Positions 15,876-25,308 of a stretch of 64,000 bases of DNA are shown here, piece after piece; positions within the stretch are counted from its first letter, which is position 1, and every line of letters begins with the position of its first letter. Under the pieces are notes generated by a model. The model was given only the letters and a program-made list of their open reading frames with translations, did not search any database and was not told where the DNA came from. Both the position numbers and the translations under genes were made by a program. The stretch spans positions 1 through 64,000 of the forward strand of contig NZ_FORN01000027.1 of the NCBI RefSeq assembly GCF_900114015.1. The letters are read 5' to 3'. Origin of the DNA: Caulobacter sp. UNC279MFTsu5.1. GTDB lineage: Bacteria > Pseudomonadota > Alphaproteobacteria > Caulobacterales > Caulobacteraceae.

Positions 15876-16397
15876 TCATCCTCCGGACGACGAGATTTGC
15901 TCGAGCTGTTGGCGAACGACATTGATGGTCTCGATCAACTCGACCAGGCTAGGCGCCTCTCCCGAGGGGGGGCGGTCTGAAACTGGTGCGGGCGATCCAG
16001 TCGCACGGACCGGCGCGATGAAGCGATAGCCTCTACCGACGACGGTCGCGATAAACCGCGGCAAGCAAGGATCGTCCTCCAGGGCTCGCCGCAGGCCGGC
16101 CACATTCACCTTGAGGTTGGTTTCCTCGACATAGGTGTTCGGCCAGACCCGTGAGATGAGCGAGCGCTTGTCCACCAGTTCGCCCGGTTTCTCGACCAGA
16201 GCCGTGAGGATGTCGAGTGCGCGTCCCCCGATTCTCACCGGCGCCTCGCGCTTTAGCAGTAACTGCTGTTCCGGCCTCAGGAGGAAGCAGCCGAACGCAA
16301 AGCAGCGTTGGCCCGGCGCCGCTTGGTCAATATCGGATCCGTGCTCTGGTGAACGAGTCACCCCAAGAAGAGGTTCGGAAGCGGCGGCAGTCGGCAT
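15876..16397 (-). CDS. OmpR/PhoB-type winged-helix DNA-binding protein (CadC-like, no sensor domain)
   Basis: The 173-aa protein contains one C-terminal-effector-type winged helix at about residues 30-130. Its markers are FGCFLLRPEQQLLL, RIGGRALDILTALVEKPGEL, the recognition region WPNTYVEETNLKVNVAGLRR and GRGYRFIAPV. Proteins with this domain at the N-terminus usually continue into a membrane or ATPase/TPR part. Here only about 40 residues follow (ending VVRQQLEQISS). ATG at 16397 has TGGAGGAATG upstream. It is probably a stand-alone regulator; targets are unknown. Confidence 0.85.
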   Translation of the reverse strand: MPTAAASEPLLGVTRSPEHGSDIDQAAPGQRCFAFGCFLLRPEQQLLLKREAPVRIGGRALDILTALVEKPGELVDKRSLISRVWPNTYVEETNLKVNVAGLRRALEDDPCLPRFIATVVGRGYRFIAPVRATGSPAPVSDRPPSGEAPSLVELIETINVVRQQLEQISSSGG

Positions 16398-16590
16398 TTC
16401 GACATTCCTCCAGGCTTGGCGCATAGCCTTACCAGTCGGCATCTGGCCCATCACTGGAGTGGGTTCGACAGTGTCGCCCTATCCGACGACGGCAGCATAA
16501 GCTTCAGCTCCGACCTCGGTCCATGGCCCCAAACCGGGGAAGTCAGGATACCCGTTTCAGTGACAACACATCTCTAGCGCATGAGGTCAG

Positions 16591-16617
16591 CGACCGGACG
16601 GAAATCGCTTCCGGTCG
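16591..16617 (-). terminator. Stem-loop after the response regulator gene
   Basis: CGACCGGA and TCCGGTCG form a perfect 8-bp stem with an 11-nt loop, 22 bp past the response-regulator stop. There is no T run, so it is only a possible terminator or mRNA 3' end. The remaining sequence up to the winged-helix gene shows nothing further. Confidence 0.35.
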
Positions 16618-16638
16618 ATCAAACCGTTGACGGAGCGG

Positions 16639-17277
16639 CTACAGTTCGATGATCCCTCGCTTGGCGGCGACCGTCACCGCGTGCGTCCGGTCCGCGACCC
16701 CGAGCTTGGCGAAGATGCGCTTGAGATGCGCCTTCACCGTGTCCTCCGAGATGCCTAGCCTCCGGGCGATCTGCTTGTTCGGATTGCCGGCGGCCACCAG
16801 CGACAGAATCTCGATTTCGCGCTCGGTCGGGGCCTCGCCGATCGCGTGCACCGCGATCTGTGTTGCGACCTCCGGAGGGATATGGCGTCCGCCGCCATGC
16901 ACTGCGCGGATCGCGTCGATGAGATCGGTTCGCATCGCGCTCTTGAGCAGATAGCCGTTGGCGCCCGCCTTAAGCGCTCGCAACGCTTTCGCGTCGCCGA
17001 AATAGGTTGTGAGCACCAGGATACGCACCTGCGGGTGTTTTCTGCTGATCGTCTGGATCGCCTCGACCCCGTCGATGCCCGGCATTTGGAGATCCATCAG
17101 CACGACGTCTGGATTGGCCGCATCGATAGCGGCGATCGCTGCGGCGCCATCGCCAGCCTCCGCGGCCACGACCATATCGGGCTGCCGCTTGATCGACCCC
17201 ACGACCCCGTCGCGCAGCATCGGGTGGTCGTCCACGATCATCACGCGGATCGGATTGGCGGTTACTGAGTCATCCAT
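16639..17277 (-). CDS. NarL/FixJ-family response regulator
   Basis: The 212-aa protein has a receiver domain (acidic pair in MIVDDHPML, phospho-acceptor Asp62 in VVLMDLQMPGIDG, Lys in GYLLKSAM). A LuxR-type helix-turn-helix follows (TEREIEILSLVAAGNPNKQI ... LGISEDTVKAHLKRIFAKLG). Its start overlaps the end of the upstream kinase gene by 8 bp, which marks that kinase as its partner. It is the only response regulator for the two adjacent paralogous kinases. Confidence 0.95.
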   Translation of the reverse strand: MDDSVTANPIRVMIVDDHPMLRDGVVGSIKRQPDMVVAAEAGDGAAAIAAIDAANPDVVLMDLQMPGIDGVEAIQTISRKHPQVRILVLTTYFGDAKALRALKAGANGYLLKSAMRTDLIDAIRAVHGGGRHIPPEVATQIAVHAIGEAPTEREIEILSLVAAGNPNKQIARRLGISEDTVKAHLKRIFAKLGVADRTHAVTVAAKRGIIEL

Positions 17278-20200
17278 CGCTACGTTCCATCGCGAACCAA
17301 CGCCGCCAGGCTAGCCAGATCGGGCGCGATCTGTCGGCGTAGGCGATGTCGGCCCCAATCACCACTTCGACTTGCGTGCCACGAGCGGGGCCGGGGGTGA
17401 TCGCCAGTTGTCCGCCAATCTTCGCCGCCCGCTCGCGCATGCCGACCAGGCCAAAGTGACCAGGGACGCCGCCCTGCGCGACGATCGCCGGCGCGATGCC
17501 GATGCCGTCATCGGTTATCCGTAGACTCAATACCCTGGCGCCGAAGATGATCGCGATCGTAACGCTACGCGCCTGCGCGTGGCGTGCAATGTTGAACAAC
17601 GCCTCGTCGGTGATCCGCAGCAACTCGTCGGCGACCGCCGGATAGATGTCGCGCCGTGAGCCCTCGACCACCACACGTGTTTCGACCTTCTCGGGCCGCA
17701 GCAGCCGTTCGGCAGTACGCCCGACGAGGTCGGACAGGCTGCGCGTGTCGCTCCATTGGCGCAGCGCGTGGACACGATCGCGTCCCTCGATGACGATCGC
17801 GTCCGCGCTGTCGAGCGCGTCGATCATCTCGCGATGCGCGGGCGGTATGGTGGCGATGTCCTGGGCGATGTTGCTGAATCGCATGATCAGCCCCTGCACG
17901 CTTTGCAGCAGCGTGTCGTGCAACTCGCGCGCAATGCGCTCGCGCTCGTCCAGCCGCTCGTTCATCCGCGCCCGGATGTGATTGGCGACGGCGCGTAGCC
18001 GCAGCGAATAGGCGAGCCACAGCAACGTCAGCGCCAACGCCGCGCAAAGCAGGTAGAACGGCCAGCTCTGGAAGAAGGTCGGCGGAATTCCGAACTCCAG
18101 TGTCGCACCGGTGTTATTCCAGACGCCGTCCCGGTTCGCGGCACGCACCTGGAACCGGGATTTTCCCGGGCCAAGGTTGGTGTAGGACGCCGACCGGCGA
18201 TTGCCCGGGTCGATCCAGTCCTCGTCGACACCCTCGAGCCGATAGCGAAACTCTACCTGCTTCGATGCGATCATGGTCATCGCGGAGAATGTGATGTCGA
18301 GCGACCGGGTACCGGCCGGGAGCGTGAGATTCGTCGGGTCGAGCTGAACATTTCCTCCACTGGCGAGCGAGCGTATCACCACGGGCGGCGGCCGGGTATC
18401 GCGGGTGATCCGGCCGGGATCGATGAACGATGGGCCGTTGTTGTTCAGCAGCCAGATCTTGCCATCGCTGGCGACCGCGCCCTGCTCGCCCGGGTAGGGA
18501 CTGCCCTGCGGCGCGCTCGTGCCGTCCTCCGGCGCGTAGATGTCGCGCCTGAGGGGCGCGCTCGGGTCGTCGAAGGCGCGATCGAGGTCGGCCGTGTCGA
18601 CCCTGGAAAGTATTCGTCCTTTCCTCAGCCAGGTATCGCCGCGAGGGGTTTGCAGCACCATCCGGAGTTGCGCGATCCACGGGAACCGTCGCCAATCAAG
18701 CCGCGAAACGCGGGTTCCACGTATGCGCAGCAAGGCGTCGCTCCCGCCGACAAAGATGTCGCGGGGCCCGGCTTGGATCTTTGTAATGGTCCCTGGCTTG
18801 AAGGGGGCGAGGTTTATCGTCGTCGCTCTCACCCCGTTCAATCGGACGAGTTCGCTTCCGGTCACATAGGCAACCTCCCCCCATGGAAGAAACAGCAAAT
18901 TCGCGCTGCGGGGCGTGGGCAGCGTGCGCTCCGGCGAATGCCAACCGCTGGCGTCGTGCCACATCACTTGCCGATCGGCGGTGATGATCCACAATCGGCC
19001 GGAACTATCCTCGCCGCAGGCTCCCGACAGAGGCTTGCCCGGCGGGGGCGAAAATGATCGGCGAGTACCGTTGATGAAGCGGGAATAGCCGGACAATTCG
19101 ACGGTCCAGACACCGCCGCTTCGACCGGCGCAAATGCCGCCGACGCCAGCGGGGGTGACTCGGCGCGCTGGACCGGGCGAGATCTGGAAAACTCCGAAGC
19201 TGTTGGAGAGATAAACTTCCTGTCCGTTTCGCTTGATGCTGTAGCCGTCGTCGGGATTGCCCACCAAAGCCGGCTCTCTGAAGACGGAGGCGGCGCGGAA
19301 CTGGTCCAGCCCCGCATTGCTTCCCACCCAGACGGTGTTTTCGCGATCGACGAACACGCTGAAGGTGTCGTCCGCCGTCAAGCCTTCGGCCGCCGAAAAG
19401 CGTCGCATCTCGTCGTCGGCGGTACGTGGCAGGCGGCCGGCGTCGGGGGTGTAGTATACCCCGCTGCTGGTGCTGGCCTGCCACAGTCCGCCGCTGCGAT
19501 CGAACGCCACCGGCGTCGAACTGACGCCCGGCGCGGCCGCGAGGACGATCGGGCGCTCGATCTTTTTTCCGTCCACGCCGACGACGAGCCGGACCCCCAA
19601 CTCGTCCGTGAGCCAGAGTCGCCCCAGCCGATCACCGGCGCATGCCCCAATCGTGCCCATGGGATGGGGACTGGTTCGAAAGCGCGAAGTTCCGGGTGGG
19701 AGATAGGCCAGCAAACCGACCCCGGCGGGTCTCATCACCGCCGCCCAGCGCGTTCCGTCAGCCGTAGAGCAAAAGGATCCGACGAAGCCATCCGGCAGGC
19801 CGAAATTGTCCGGCGACGATGCCCAGCGCCGGTTGTCCCATCGAAACACCCGCCTCTCGTTATAGCCGCCGTCCCAAGTGGCCAGGATCGCGCCATCCGT
19901 GGTCTGCGTCATCGACGTGATCATCGCCGGAGGCTCCGGCATGGACATGTCGCGCAACTCGCCGTCCCGGAAAACGCCGACACCGCCATTCTGGGCGAAC
20001 CCGACCCACAATTCGCCTGACCGGGTGACGAGCAGCGACAACACACCGGAACGCTCCATCGGCGATCCGACCGGCGGCGCAATGCGCTCAAATGTTATCC
20101 CGTCGAACCGATACAGTCCGTCGGCGGCTCCCAACCAGAGCCAGCCATCGGCGGTCTGCGCGATCGCCCCGATGCCGGTCGGCGCACCGTCGTCTGCAGT

Positions 20201-20341
20201 CCACCGGCTATGTGTGAACTGCCCGAAACCGAGCCGGGCATATTGAGCAGCGGCGGACGACGCTGAGAATGTTGCAGAAAGAAACAGCAGCGCGATCGAG
20301 ATGCACTTACCCAGAGATAAATTTCGTACCGATCTATTCAT
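17270..20341 (-). CDS. Beta-propeller sensor histidine kinase (reg_prop / Y_Y_Y / HisKA_3), kinase 1
   Basis: The 1023-aa membrane kinase has a signal peptide (to about residue 32) and a large periplasmic sensor of two-component-regulator propeller repeats (for example TADGWLWLGAADGLYRFDG). A Y_Y_Y domain follows (YRLEGVDEDWIDPGNRRSAS), then one transmembrane helix (WPFYLLCAALALTLLWLAYS). The kinase core has the HisKA_3 box ERIARELHDTLLQSVQG with His808, and a HATPase with DDGIGIAP and GLVGMRERA. Such sensors are best known for detecting carbohydrate or other extracellular signals. It overlaps the response regulator gene by 8 bp. The last 300 residues closely match kinase 2, whereas the sensor has diverged. 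Confidence 0.94.
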   Translation of the reverse strand: MNRSVRNLSLGKCISIALLFLSATFSASSAAAQYARLGFGQFTHSRWTADDGAPTGIGAIAQTADGWLWLGAADGLYRFDGITFERIAPPVGSPMERSGVLSLLVTRSGELWVGFAQNGGVGVFRDGELRDMSMPEPPAMITSMTQTTDGAILATWDGGYNERRVFRWDNRRWASSPDNFGLPDGFVGSFCSTADGTRWAAVMRPAGVGLLAYLPPGTSRFRTSPHPMGTIGACAGDRLGRLWLTDELGVRLVVGVDGKKIERPIVLAAAPGVSSTPVAFDRSGGLWQASTSSGVYYTPDAGRLPRTADDEMRRFSAAEGLTADDTFSVFVDRENTVWVGSNAGLDQFRAASVFREPALVGNPDDGYSIKRNGQEVYLSNSFGVFQISPGPARRVTPAGVGGICAGRSGGVWTVELSGYSRFINGTRRSFSPPPGKPLSGACGEDSSGRLWIITADRQVMWHDASGWHSPERTLPTPRSANLLFLPWGEVAYVTGSELVRLNGVRATTINLAPFKPGTITKIQAGPRDIFVGGSDALLRIRGTRVSRLDWRRFPWIAQLRMVLQTPRGDTWLRKGRILSRVDTADLDRAFDDPSAPLRRDIYAPEDGTSAPQGSPYPGEQGAVASDGKIWLLNNNGPSFIDPGRITRDTRPPPVVIRSLASGGNVQLDPTNLTLPAGTRSLDITFSAMTMIASKQVEFRYRLEGVDEDWIDPGNRRSASYTNLGPGKSRFQVRAANRDGVWNNTGATLEFGIPPTFFQSWPFYLLCAALALTLLWLAYSLRLRAVANHIRARMNERLDERERIARELHDTLLQSVQGLIMRFSNIAQDIATIPPAHREMIDALDSADAIVIEGRDRVHALRQWSDTRSLSDLVGRTAERLLRPEKVETRVVVEGSRRDIYPAVADELLRITDEALFNIARHAQARSVTIAIIFGARVLSLRITDDGIGIAPAIVAQGGVPGHFGLVGMRERAAKIGGQLAITPGPARGTQVEVVIGADIAYADRSRPIWLAWRRWFAMERSDG

Positions 20342-20560
20342 TTGAGATTTTCATGACCGTTGCCTCGGTCGAACGGAGCGCATCGCAAGAAGCGTCGAGC
20401 TTAGTCGCCAGGACTAGCCTCCCGCTTCACGCACGTCGACAGCCAACCCTCGCCTAATGTCGTCGCGATACCGGAATTAACCCCGCTTCACCGAGATGAA
20501 CGACTGCACGTCGCGTCGCGGCGCCCTGTGCGCGGAGCGACCATGACAGCGAATACTGTG

Positions 20561-23500
20561 TCATCTACCGTTGCGTTTCACCGCGATGCGACGCCACAAG
20601 GCCAGCCATATCGGCCGCGGCCTGTCGGCATAGGCGATCTCGGCCGCGACCTTCACTTCTACTTGCGTGCCGCCGGCCGCGACCGTGGTGATGGTCAGTT
20701 GTCCACTGATCTTCCCCGCCCGCTCGCGCATGCCGACGAGGCCGAAGTGACCCGCGACACCGCCCTGGGCGACGATCTCCGGCGCGATGCCGGTTCCATC
20801 GTCGATGATGCGCAAGACAAGTGCTTCCGCGCCATAAGCAATTGTGATCGAGACTTTGCGCGCGTGCGCGTGACGGGAGACGTTGAACAACGCCTCGTCC
20901 GTGATACGCAGCAGTTCATCGGCAATAGCGGGGTAGATCTCCCGTTGCAGCCCCTCGACGCCTACTCGAACCTCGATCTTGTCAGGCAGCAGGAGCCGCT
21001 CGGCAGTGCGGGTGACGACCTCGAACAGGCTCCGCGCTGCGCTCCATCGGCGCAACTCGTGAATACGGTCGCGCCCTTCCACCACGACGGCGTCCGCGCT
21101 GTCCAGCGCGTCCAGCATATCGCGGTGCGCCGGCTGAATCGTAATCATATCCTGGGCGATGTTGCTGAATCGCATGATCAGCCCCTGCACGCTCTGCAGC
21201 AGGGTATCGTGCAGCTCGCGCGCGATGCGTTCGCGCTCGTCCAGCCGCTCGTTCATCCGCGCCCGGATGCGCTCGGCGACGGCGCGTAGCCGCAGCGAAT
21301 AGCCGACCCACAGCAGCACCAGCGCCAGCGCCGCACAGAGGAGGTAGAACGGCCAGCTCTGGAAGAAGGTCGGCGGGATTTCGAACTCCAGCGTCGAACC
21401 GGTGTTGTTCCAGACGCCGTCATCGTTCGCCGCCATAAGGCGGAACCTGTAGCTGCCCGGCTTAAGCCCTGTGTAAAAGGCTTCGCGGCGGGGACCCGGG
21501 TCGACCCAACCATCGTCGACGCCTTCCAACTGGTAGCGGAACCGCACGCGCGAAGGCACGGAAAGGCTTGGCGCTGTATACTCGATCTGGAGATTGGACG
21601 TGCCCTTCGGCAGCTGGATCGGCGTAGCGGCCATATAGGTGCGGCCGCCGGAAACTAAGGACTTGATGATCACTGGCGGTGGGAGCGAATTGAAGGAAAG
21701 CCGCTTGGGGTCGATCCAGGCGACGCCAAGCCTCGTCACGAACCAGAGACGCCCGTCGGAGGCCTCCATCGCCGTTTGCGACCGGGAGTCCTGCTGCGCC
21801 ACGCCGGGCATCCCGTCGTCGCGATCGAACACCCGCGCCTTCACCGAGCGACCGGCATGCGCGAATGCATCGTCCAAGTCGGCGCTCTCGATCTTGACCA
21901 CGCCGGCCACAGTGTTGAGCCACAGATCGCCTTCGGAGGTTTCGACGATCCCGGCCGTCCGGCTCAAAAACGGGTGCAAGTCCGACCTGAGGGTGACGAA
22001 GCGCCGGCCATCGAACCGCGCCAACCCGAAGTCCCCGCCCGCGTAAACATGCCGTCCCCGGATGGCCATCACCACGACGGTTCCCAGCGCAAGATCGTTG
22101 CGCGCGGAAAACACCCGGCGTGTCGGTCCATCGACCATCTCGATGCGGACGCCTTCCGCGATCCATACGCGCCCGGCTCCGTCTCGGAGCATCTGCATCG
22201 GCAGGATGCCTGGGGTCGCGAGGCGTGGCTCGGGCGTCCATCCACGCCCCTTCCGGCAAAAGGCGCCTTCCACGGACGAGACGCAGATTCGACCCGCGGC
22301 TTCCTCGACGAGAGCAAATGGCCTGCTTCTCGCCCACGGCAGCGGTACGTCCTGAACCGTGGCGCCGGACAGAATGCCCAGCGTACGGTCCGTGCCGATC
22401 CAGGTGCGTGACAGCGCATCCGTGTGCAGTATCAATGGCCGCCGCGGAAGTCGGACCACCTTCCGGGCGACATGCTCCGGGTCCGCTCTAAAGAGAGCGT
22501 CGTTCGACGTCACATACATCGAGCCCGCAGGACCCGGCGCGATCCGGAAACCATTCCGCGAATCCGTAGGCAGGCCGGTCGCGACCACCACGCTCGTCTC
22601 GCGAAACTGGTCGAGACCAAGATTCGTCCCTACCCAGACGTTGCCTTCACGATCCTCCAGGATAGGGTTGGCGAGGTTGGACGTAAGGCCGCGCTCCACG
22701 CCGAACCGCTCTCTCGCGCCATCGGCGACGGGCGCGCCGCCTCCCAAACCGACGCCGCCGAGACGAAAGACGCCGCCACTCCCGTAGGTTCCCCAGAGAC
22801 TGCCGTGTCGGTCGAACAGGATGCTCTCCGCTCGCGGATTGGCCGTCATCGGCGGCACGACCCATGTCGGCGTGGCTTGGGCAGGCGACGCCGCGATGCG
22901 CTGAAGACCCGGGCGTGCGCCGGTGGTCAGCCATATCGCTCCATCCGGCGATTGCTTCAGCTTTGGTCTGTCCGAAGCCGAGGCGGCGACGCGCGAAAAG
23001 CGATCGTCGCCTGGATGCAGCACCTCAAGTTGGCCGCCGGCCGCTATCCAGACTGATCCGTCGGCCGCTCCGAGTACGCTGGTCGCCGCGCCTGCGGCTA
23101 CCCCGCGAGAACGATCGAAAATCTCCCATCCACCCTGACGGAAGCGGGCGACTCCGCCTCTGCCATCCCCGCCTAGGGCCGCCCAAATCCCGCCCGCGCG
23201 GTCCTCAGCCAGCTCCAGCACGGGGACTGGCGGGAGACCTAAGTCGAACGTGGTCAGGTGGCCGGCGCGAAGTCTCGCCAAGGCGCCTGATGCAAACCCA
23301 ATCCAAAGGTCGCCAGAGCGGGTGGCAAGCAGTGAATTGACGTTGAGCGTCGGAAGACTCTCGCCCTCGACTGGTCGGAACTTCTCGAAACTCGCTCCGT
23401 CGAACCGGTAGAGTCCGCCTCCCGTGCCCAGCCAGAGGTAACCGTCGTCCGACTGGGCGAGGGCCCAGACCTCCGGCGGAGCTCCGTCTCTGGACGTCCA

Positions 23501-23632
23501 GGCGGTGTGCCGAAGTTGCTGAAGACTCCGCTGCGCATCCGCCGCGCACGTGTCGCACAGGCTCGGCAGGAGCAGGGCAAGAATCCCCAGCAAAAGGAAT
23601 TTCCCAGCGGACGACATGCCCCATCTTTTCAT
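20561..23632 (-). CDS. Beta-propeller sensor histidine kinase (reg_prop / Y_Y_Y / HisKA_3), kinase 2
   Basis: The 1023-aa paralogue of kinase 1 has the same order: signal peptide (LLLGILALLLPSLCDTC), propeller repeats (SDDGYLWLGTGGGLYRFDG), Y_Y_Y domain, transmembrane helix (WPFYLLCAALALVLLW), HisKA_3 box ERIARELHDTLLQSVQG and HATPase (DDGTGIAP). Counting from ATG 23632 the phospho-His is also residue 808, which supports this start; GTG 23653 and ATG 23617 are alternatives. No response regulator follows it directly; kinase 1 begins 219 bp downstream. It may feed the same regulator at 16639-17277. The 219-bp gap between the kinases holds no supported feature. Confidence 0.92.
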   Translation of the reverse strand: MKRWGMSSAGKFLLLGILALLLPSLCDTCAADAQRSLQQLRHTAWTSRDGAPPEVWALAQSDDGYLWLGTGGGLYRFDGASFEKFRPVEGESLPTLNVNSLLATRSGDLWIGFASGALARLRAGHLTTFDLGLPPVPVLELAEDRAGGIWAALGGDGRGGVARFRQGGWEIFDRSRGVAAGAATSVLGAADGSVWIAAGGQLEVLHPGDDRFSRVAASASDRPKLKQSPDGAIWLTTGARPGLQRIAASPAQATPTWVVPPMTANPRAESILFDRHGSLWGTYGSGGVFRLGGVGLGGGAPVADGARERFGVERGLTSNLANPILEDREGNVWVGTNLGLDQFRETSVVVATGLPTDSRNGFRIAPGPAGSMYVTSNDALFRADPEHVARKVVRLPRRPLILHTDALSRTWIGTDRTLGILSGATVQDVPLPWARSRPFALVEEAAGRICVSSVEGAFCRKGRGWTPEPRLATPGILPMQMLRDGAGRVWIAEGVRIEMVDGPTRRVFSARNDLALGTVVVMAIRGRHVYAGGDFGLARFDGRRFVTLRSDLHPFLSRTAGIVETSEGDLWLNTVAGVVKIESADLDDAFAHAGRSVKARVFDRDDGMPGVAQQDSRSQTAMEASDGRLWFVTRLGVAWIDPKRLSFNSLPPPVIIKSLVSGGRTYMAATPIQLPKGTSNLQIEYTAPSLSVPSRVRFRYQLEGVDDGWVDPGPRREAFYTGLKPGSYRFRLMAANDDGVWNNTGSTLEFEIPPTFFQSWPFYLLCAALALVLLWVGYSLRLRAVAERIRARMNERLDERERIARELHDTLLQSVQGLIMRFSNIAQDMITIQPAHRDMLDALDSADAVVVEGRDRIHELRRWSAARSLFEVVTRTAERLLLPDKIEVRVGVEGLQREIYPAIADELLRITDEALFNVSRHAHARKVSITIAYGAEALVLRIIDDGTGIAPEIVAQGGVAGHFGLVGMRERAGKISGQLTITTVAAGGTQVEVKVAAEIAYADRPRPIWLALWRRIAVKRNGR

Positions 23633-24039
23633 CCAAAGTGGACGAAGTGTCACGGTGGAGCATGGGGGGCACGAGTCTCACGGAATACATGTTCCGCCTG
23701 CCGCTCTGTTACGCATCGGCAGTCCGCCACATGTCGCTAAGCTATTCGGTCTGGCTGGAGCTTCCGTCGGCATCGCTTTAGGCGGTGTGGACAAATTCCA
23801 CACGCCACGGCTGCCGTTCAAGCGCCCACTGGGGTCGGCAGGGAGCAAGGCGCAATGCCGGCGGTGGAGTGGACCTCCGTCAAGGCCGAGCAACGCTGCC
23901 AGGGCCGCCGCTTCGATGGGGGCCGGGGCCGACGAATTTTCGAGGAGGGTTCGGACTTCGTCACGACGACGAAGTCCGAACCCTCCTCGGTTTAGGCCCC
24001 CAAGCCTTCACCACAGGCGATGACCGGGGAGAGATGTCG
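23633..24039. other. Intergenic region with a long perfect inverted repeat
   Basis: No gene can be supported in the 407 bp between the chloroperoxidase-like gene and kinase 2. Open frames here overlap on several strands without recognisable content. The main structure is the 22-bp perfect inverted repeat at 23941-23989. The kinase-2 promoter should lie in the left half. Confidence 0.5.
23941..23989. repeat. 22-bp perfect inverted repeat, 5-nt loop
   Basis: The arm at 23941-23962 (beginning CGAGGAGGGTTCGGACTTCG) is the exact reverse complement of 23968-23989; the loop is ACGAC. A 44-nt paired hairpin is far longer than the other stem-loops here. There is no T run on either side (AATTTT precedes it, GTTTAGG follows), so simple intrinsic termination is not well supported. 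It lies 50 bp past the stop of the minus-strand hydrolase gene. Confidence 0.85.
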
Positions 24040-24858
24040 TCAGGACTTGATGAACGCCAGCAGGTCGGGATTGAGAACATCCGCATGCGTGGTCAACATG
24101 CCGTGGGGGTAGCCGGGATAGCTCTTCAGCGACCCGTTCTTGAGCAGGTTGACCGCGCGCGGCACCGAGCTCGTGAATGGGACGACCTGGTCGGCTTCGC
24201 CGTGCATCACCAGCACTGGCACGGTGATCTTCTTGAGGTCGTCGGTATAGTCTTCGAGCCAGGAGGCGACCGTCTCGTAGTGCGCCAGGGCGCCGCCGGC
24301 CATACCTTGGCGCCACCAGTTGGCGATGATGGGCTCCGAGGGTGTGGCCCCATCGAGGTTGTAGCCGTAGAACGGGTTCTCGGGGACGAAGCGGTAGAAC
24401 TCCGACCGGTTGGCCAGCATGCCCCCGCGAATGGTTTCGAACCACTCCGGCGGTTGGCCGGTGGGGTTTTCCTCGGTCCGGTACATGCTTGGCGTCAGGG
24501 ACGCCACCAGCACCGCCTTAACGACGCGCTCCTGGTGGCGGGCGACATAGCGAGCCACCTCACCGCCGCCCGTCGAGTGCCCGATATGGATCGCATCGCG
24601 CAGGTCGAGGTGCTCGGTCAGGGCCGCCAGGTCCGCGACCCAGGTGTCCATGTCGTTGCCGGTGCTAGGCTGGTCGGACCGGCCGTGGCCGCGCCGGTCG
24701 TGGGCGATCACACGATACCCGTTCTGGAGGAAGAACATCATCTGGGCGTCCCAGTCGTCCGCGCTCAGCGGCCAACCGTGGCTGAAGACGATCGGCTGAC
24801 CCGAGCCCCAGTCCTTGTAGAAGATGTTGACGCCGTCTTTCGTCGTGACCGTAGGCAT
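24040..24858 (-). CDS. Non-heme chloroperoxidase-like alpha/beta hydrolase
   Basis: The 272-aa cytoplasmic protein shows the signature of cofactor-free haloperoxidase/arylesterase enzymes: KDWGSGQPIVFSHGWPL, VIAHDRRGHGRSDQP, nucleophile elbow IGHSTGGGEVARY with Ser95, acid region VMHGEADQVVPF and His in YPGYPHGMLTTH. In this family halogenation is a side activity of perhydrolase/esterase chemistry; the natural substrate is unknown. Length and motifs are typical. The ABM monooxygenase gene lies 58 bp upstream on the same strand and is probably co-transcribed. Confidence 0.93.
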   Translation of the reverse strand: MPTVTTKDGVNIFYKDWGSGQPIVFSHGWPLSADDWDAQMMFFLQNGYRVIAHDRRGHGRSDQPSTGNDMDTWVADLAALTEHLDLRDAIHIGHSTGGGEVARYVARHQERVVKAVLVASLTPSMYRTEENPTGQPPEWFETIRGGMLANRSEFYRFVPENPFYGYNLDGATPSEPIIANWWRQGMAGGALAHYETVASWLEDYTDDLKKITVPVLVMHGEADQVVPFTSSVPRAVNLLKNGSLKSYPGYPHGMLTTHADVLNPDLLAFIKS

Positions 24859-24916
24859 TGTTCAGTTCCTTTCGATAATCTTCCTGCCCATCGTCTCGGA
24901 TCTCCGTCTCTCCGCC

Positions 24917-25213
24917 TCAGGCAACCACGACCGCCTGGAGGCTCAAGGCCCGGCGGTCGGCCAGCGCGCCGACATTGGCGCGATAGTGCTGAAAATGCGG
25001 AGAGGCCCGATGCGCCGCGGCCGCGTCCTTGTCGACATAGAGTTCGTCGAGCACGAAGACGCCCGGCTGGGACGGATCGGTCCAGAGGTCGTAGCGCAGA
25101 TTGCCCGGTTCCGACCGGCTGGAGCCGATCAACCCTTCGAGCAGGCTGCGCAGTTCGGTTTCCTTGCCCGGATGAGCCGTCAGGATGCCCACGGTCTTCA
25201 CATTGCCGGTCAT
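24917..25213 (-). CDS. Antibiotic biosynthesis monooxygenase (ABM) domain protein
   Basis: This 98-aa ABM/quinol-monooxygenase-like protein has the dimeric ferredoxin-like fold pattern. It begins MTGNVKTVGILTAHPGKE, with central EPGNLRYDLWTD, VFVLDELYVDKDAAAAHRAS and a PHFQHY segment. Relatives oxidise quinols or aromatic compounds without a cofactor, or degrade heme. Start ATG 25213 is chosen because the domain begins there; the frame stays open 16 codons further. Pairing with a chloroperoxidase-like hydrolase hints at small electrophile or aromatic metabolism (inference). Confidence 0.88.
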   Translation of the reverse strand: MTGNVKTVGILTAHPGKETELRSLLEGLIGSSRSEPGNLRYDLWTDPSQPGVFVLDELYVDKDAAAAHRASPHFQHYRANVGALADRRALSLQAVVVA

Positions 25214-25308
25214 CTCAGTTCTCGCGCTGCGTTGCGATGCGCCTTCTCGGCGGATCGCCACCCTAGGTCGGCGCGTCGCTTCGGCGGGTTAAACGCGGTA
25301 AAACTCGG

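Noticed and set aside
23785..25266. Plus-strand open frame across the chloroperoxidase-like and ABM genes
   Set aside because: Antisense to two well-supported genes; its predicted protein changes composition without domain boundaries.
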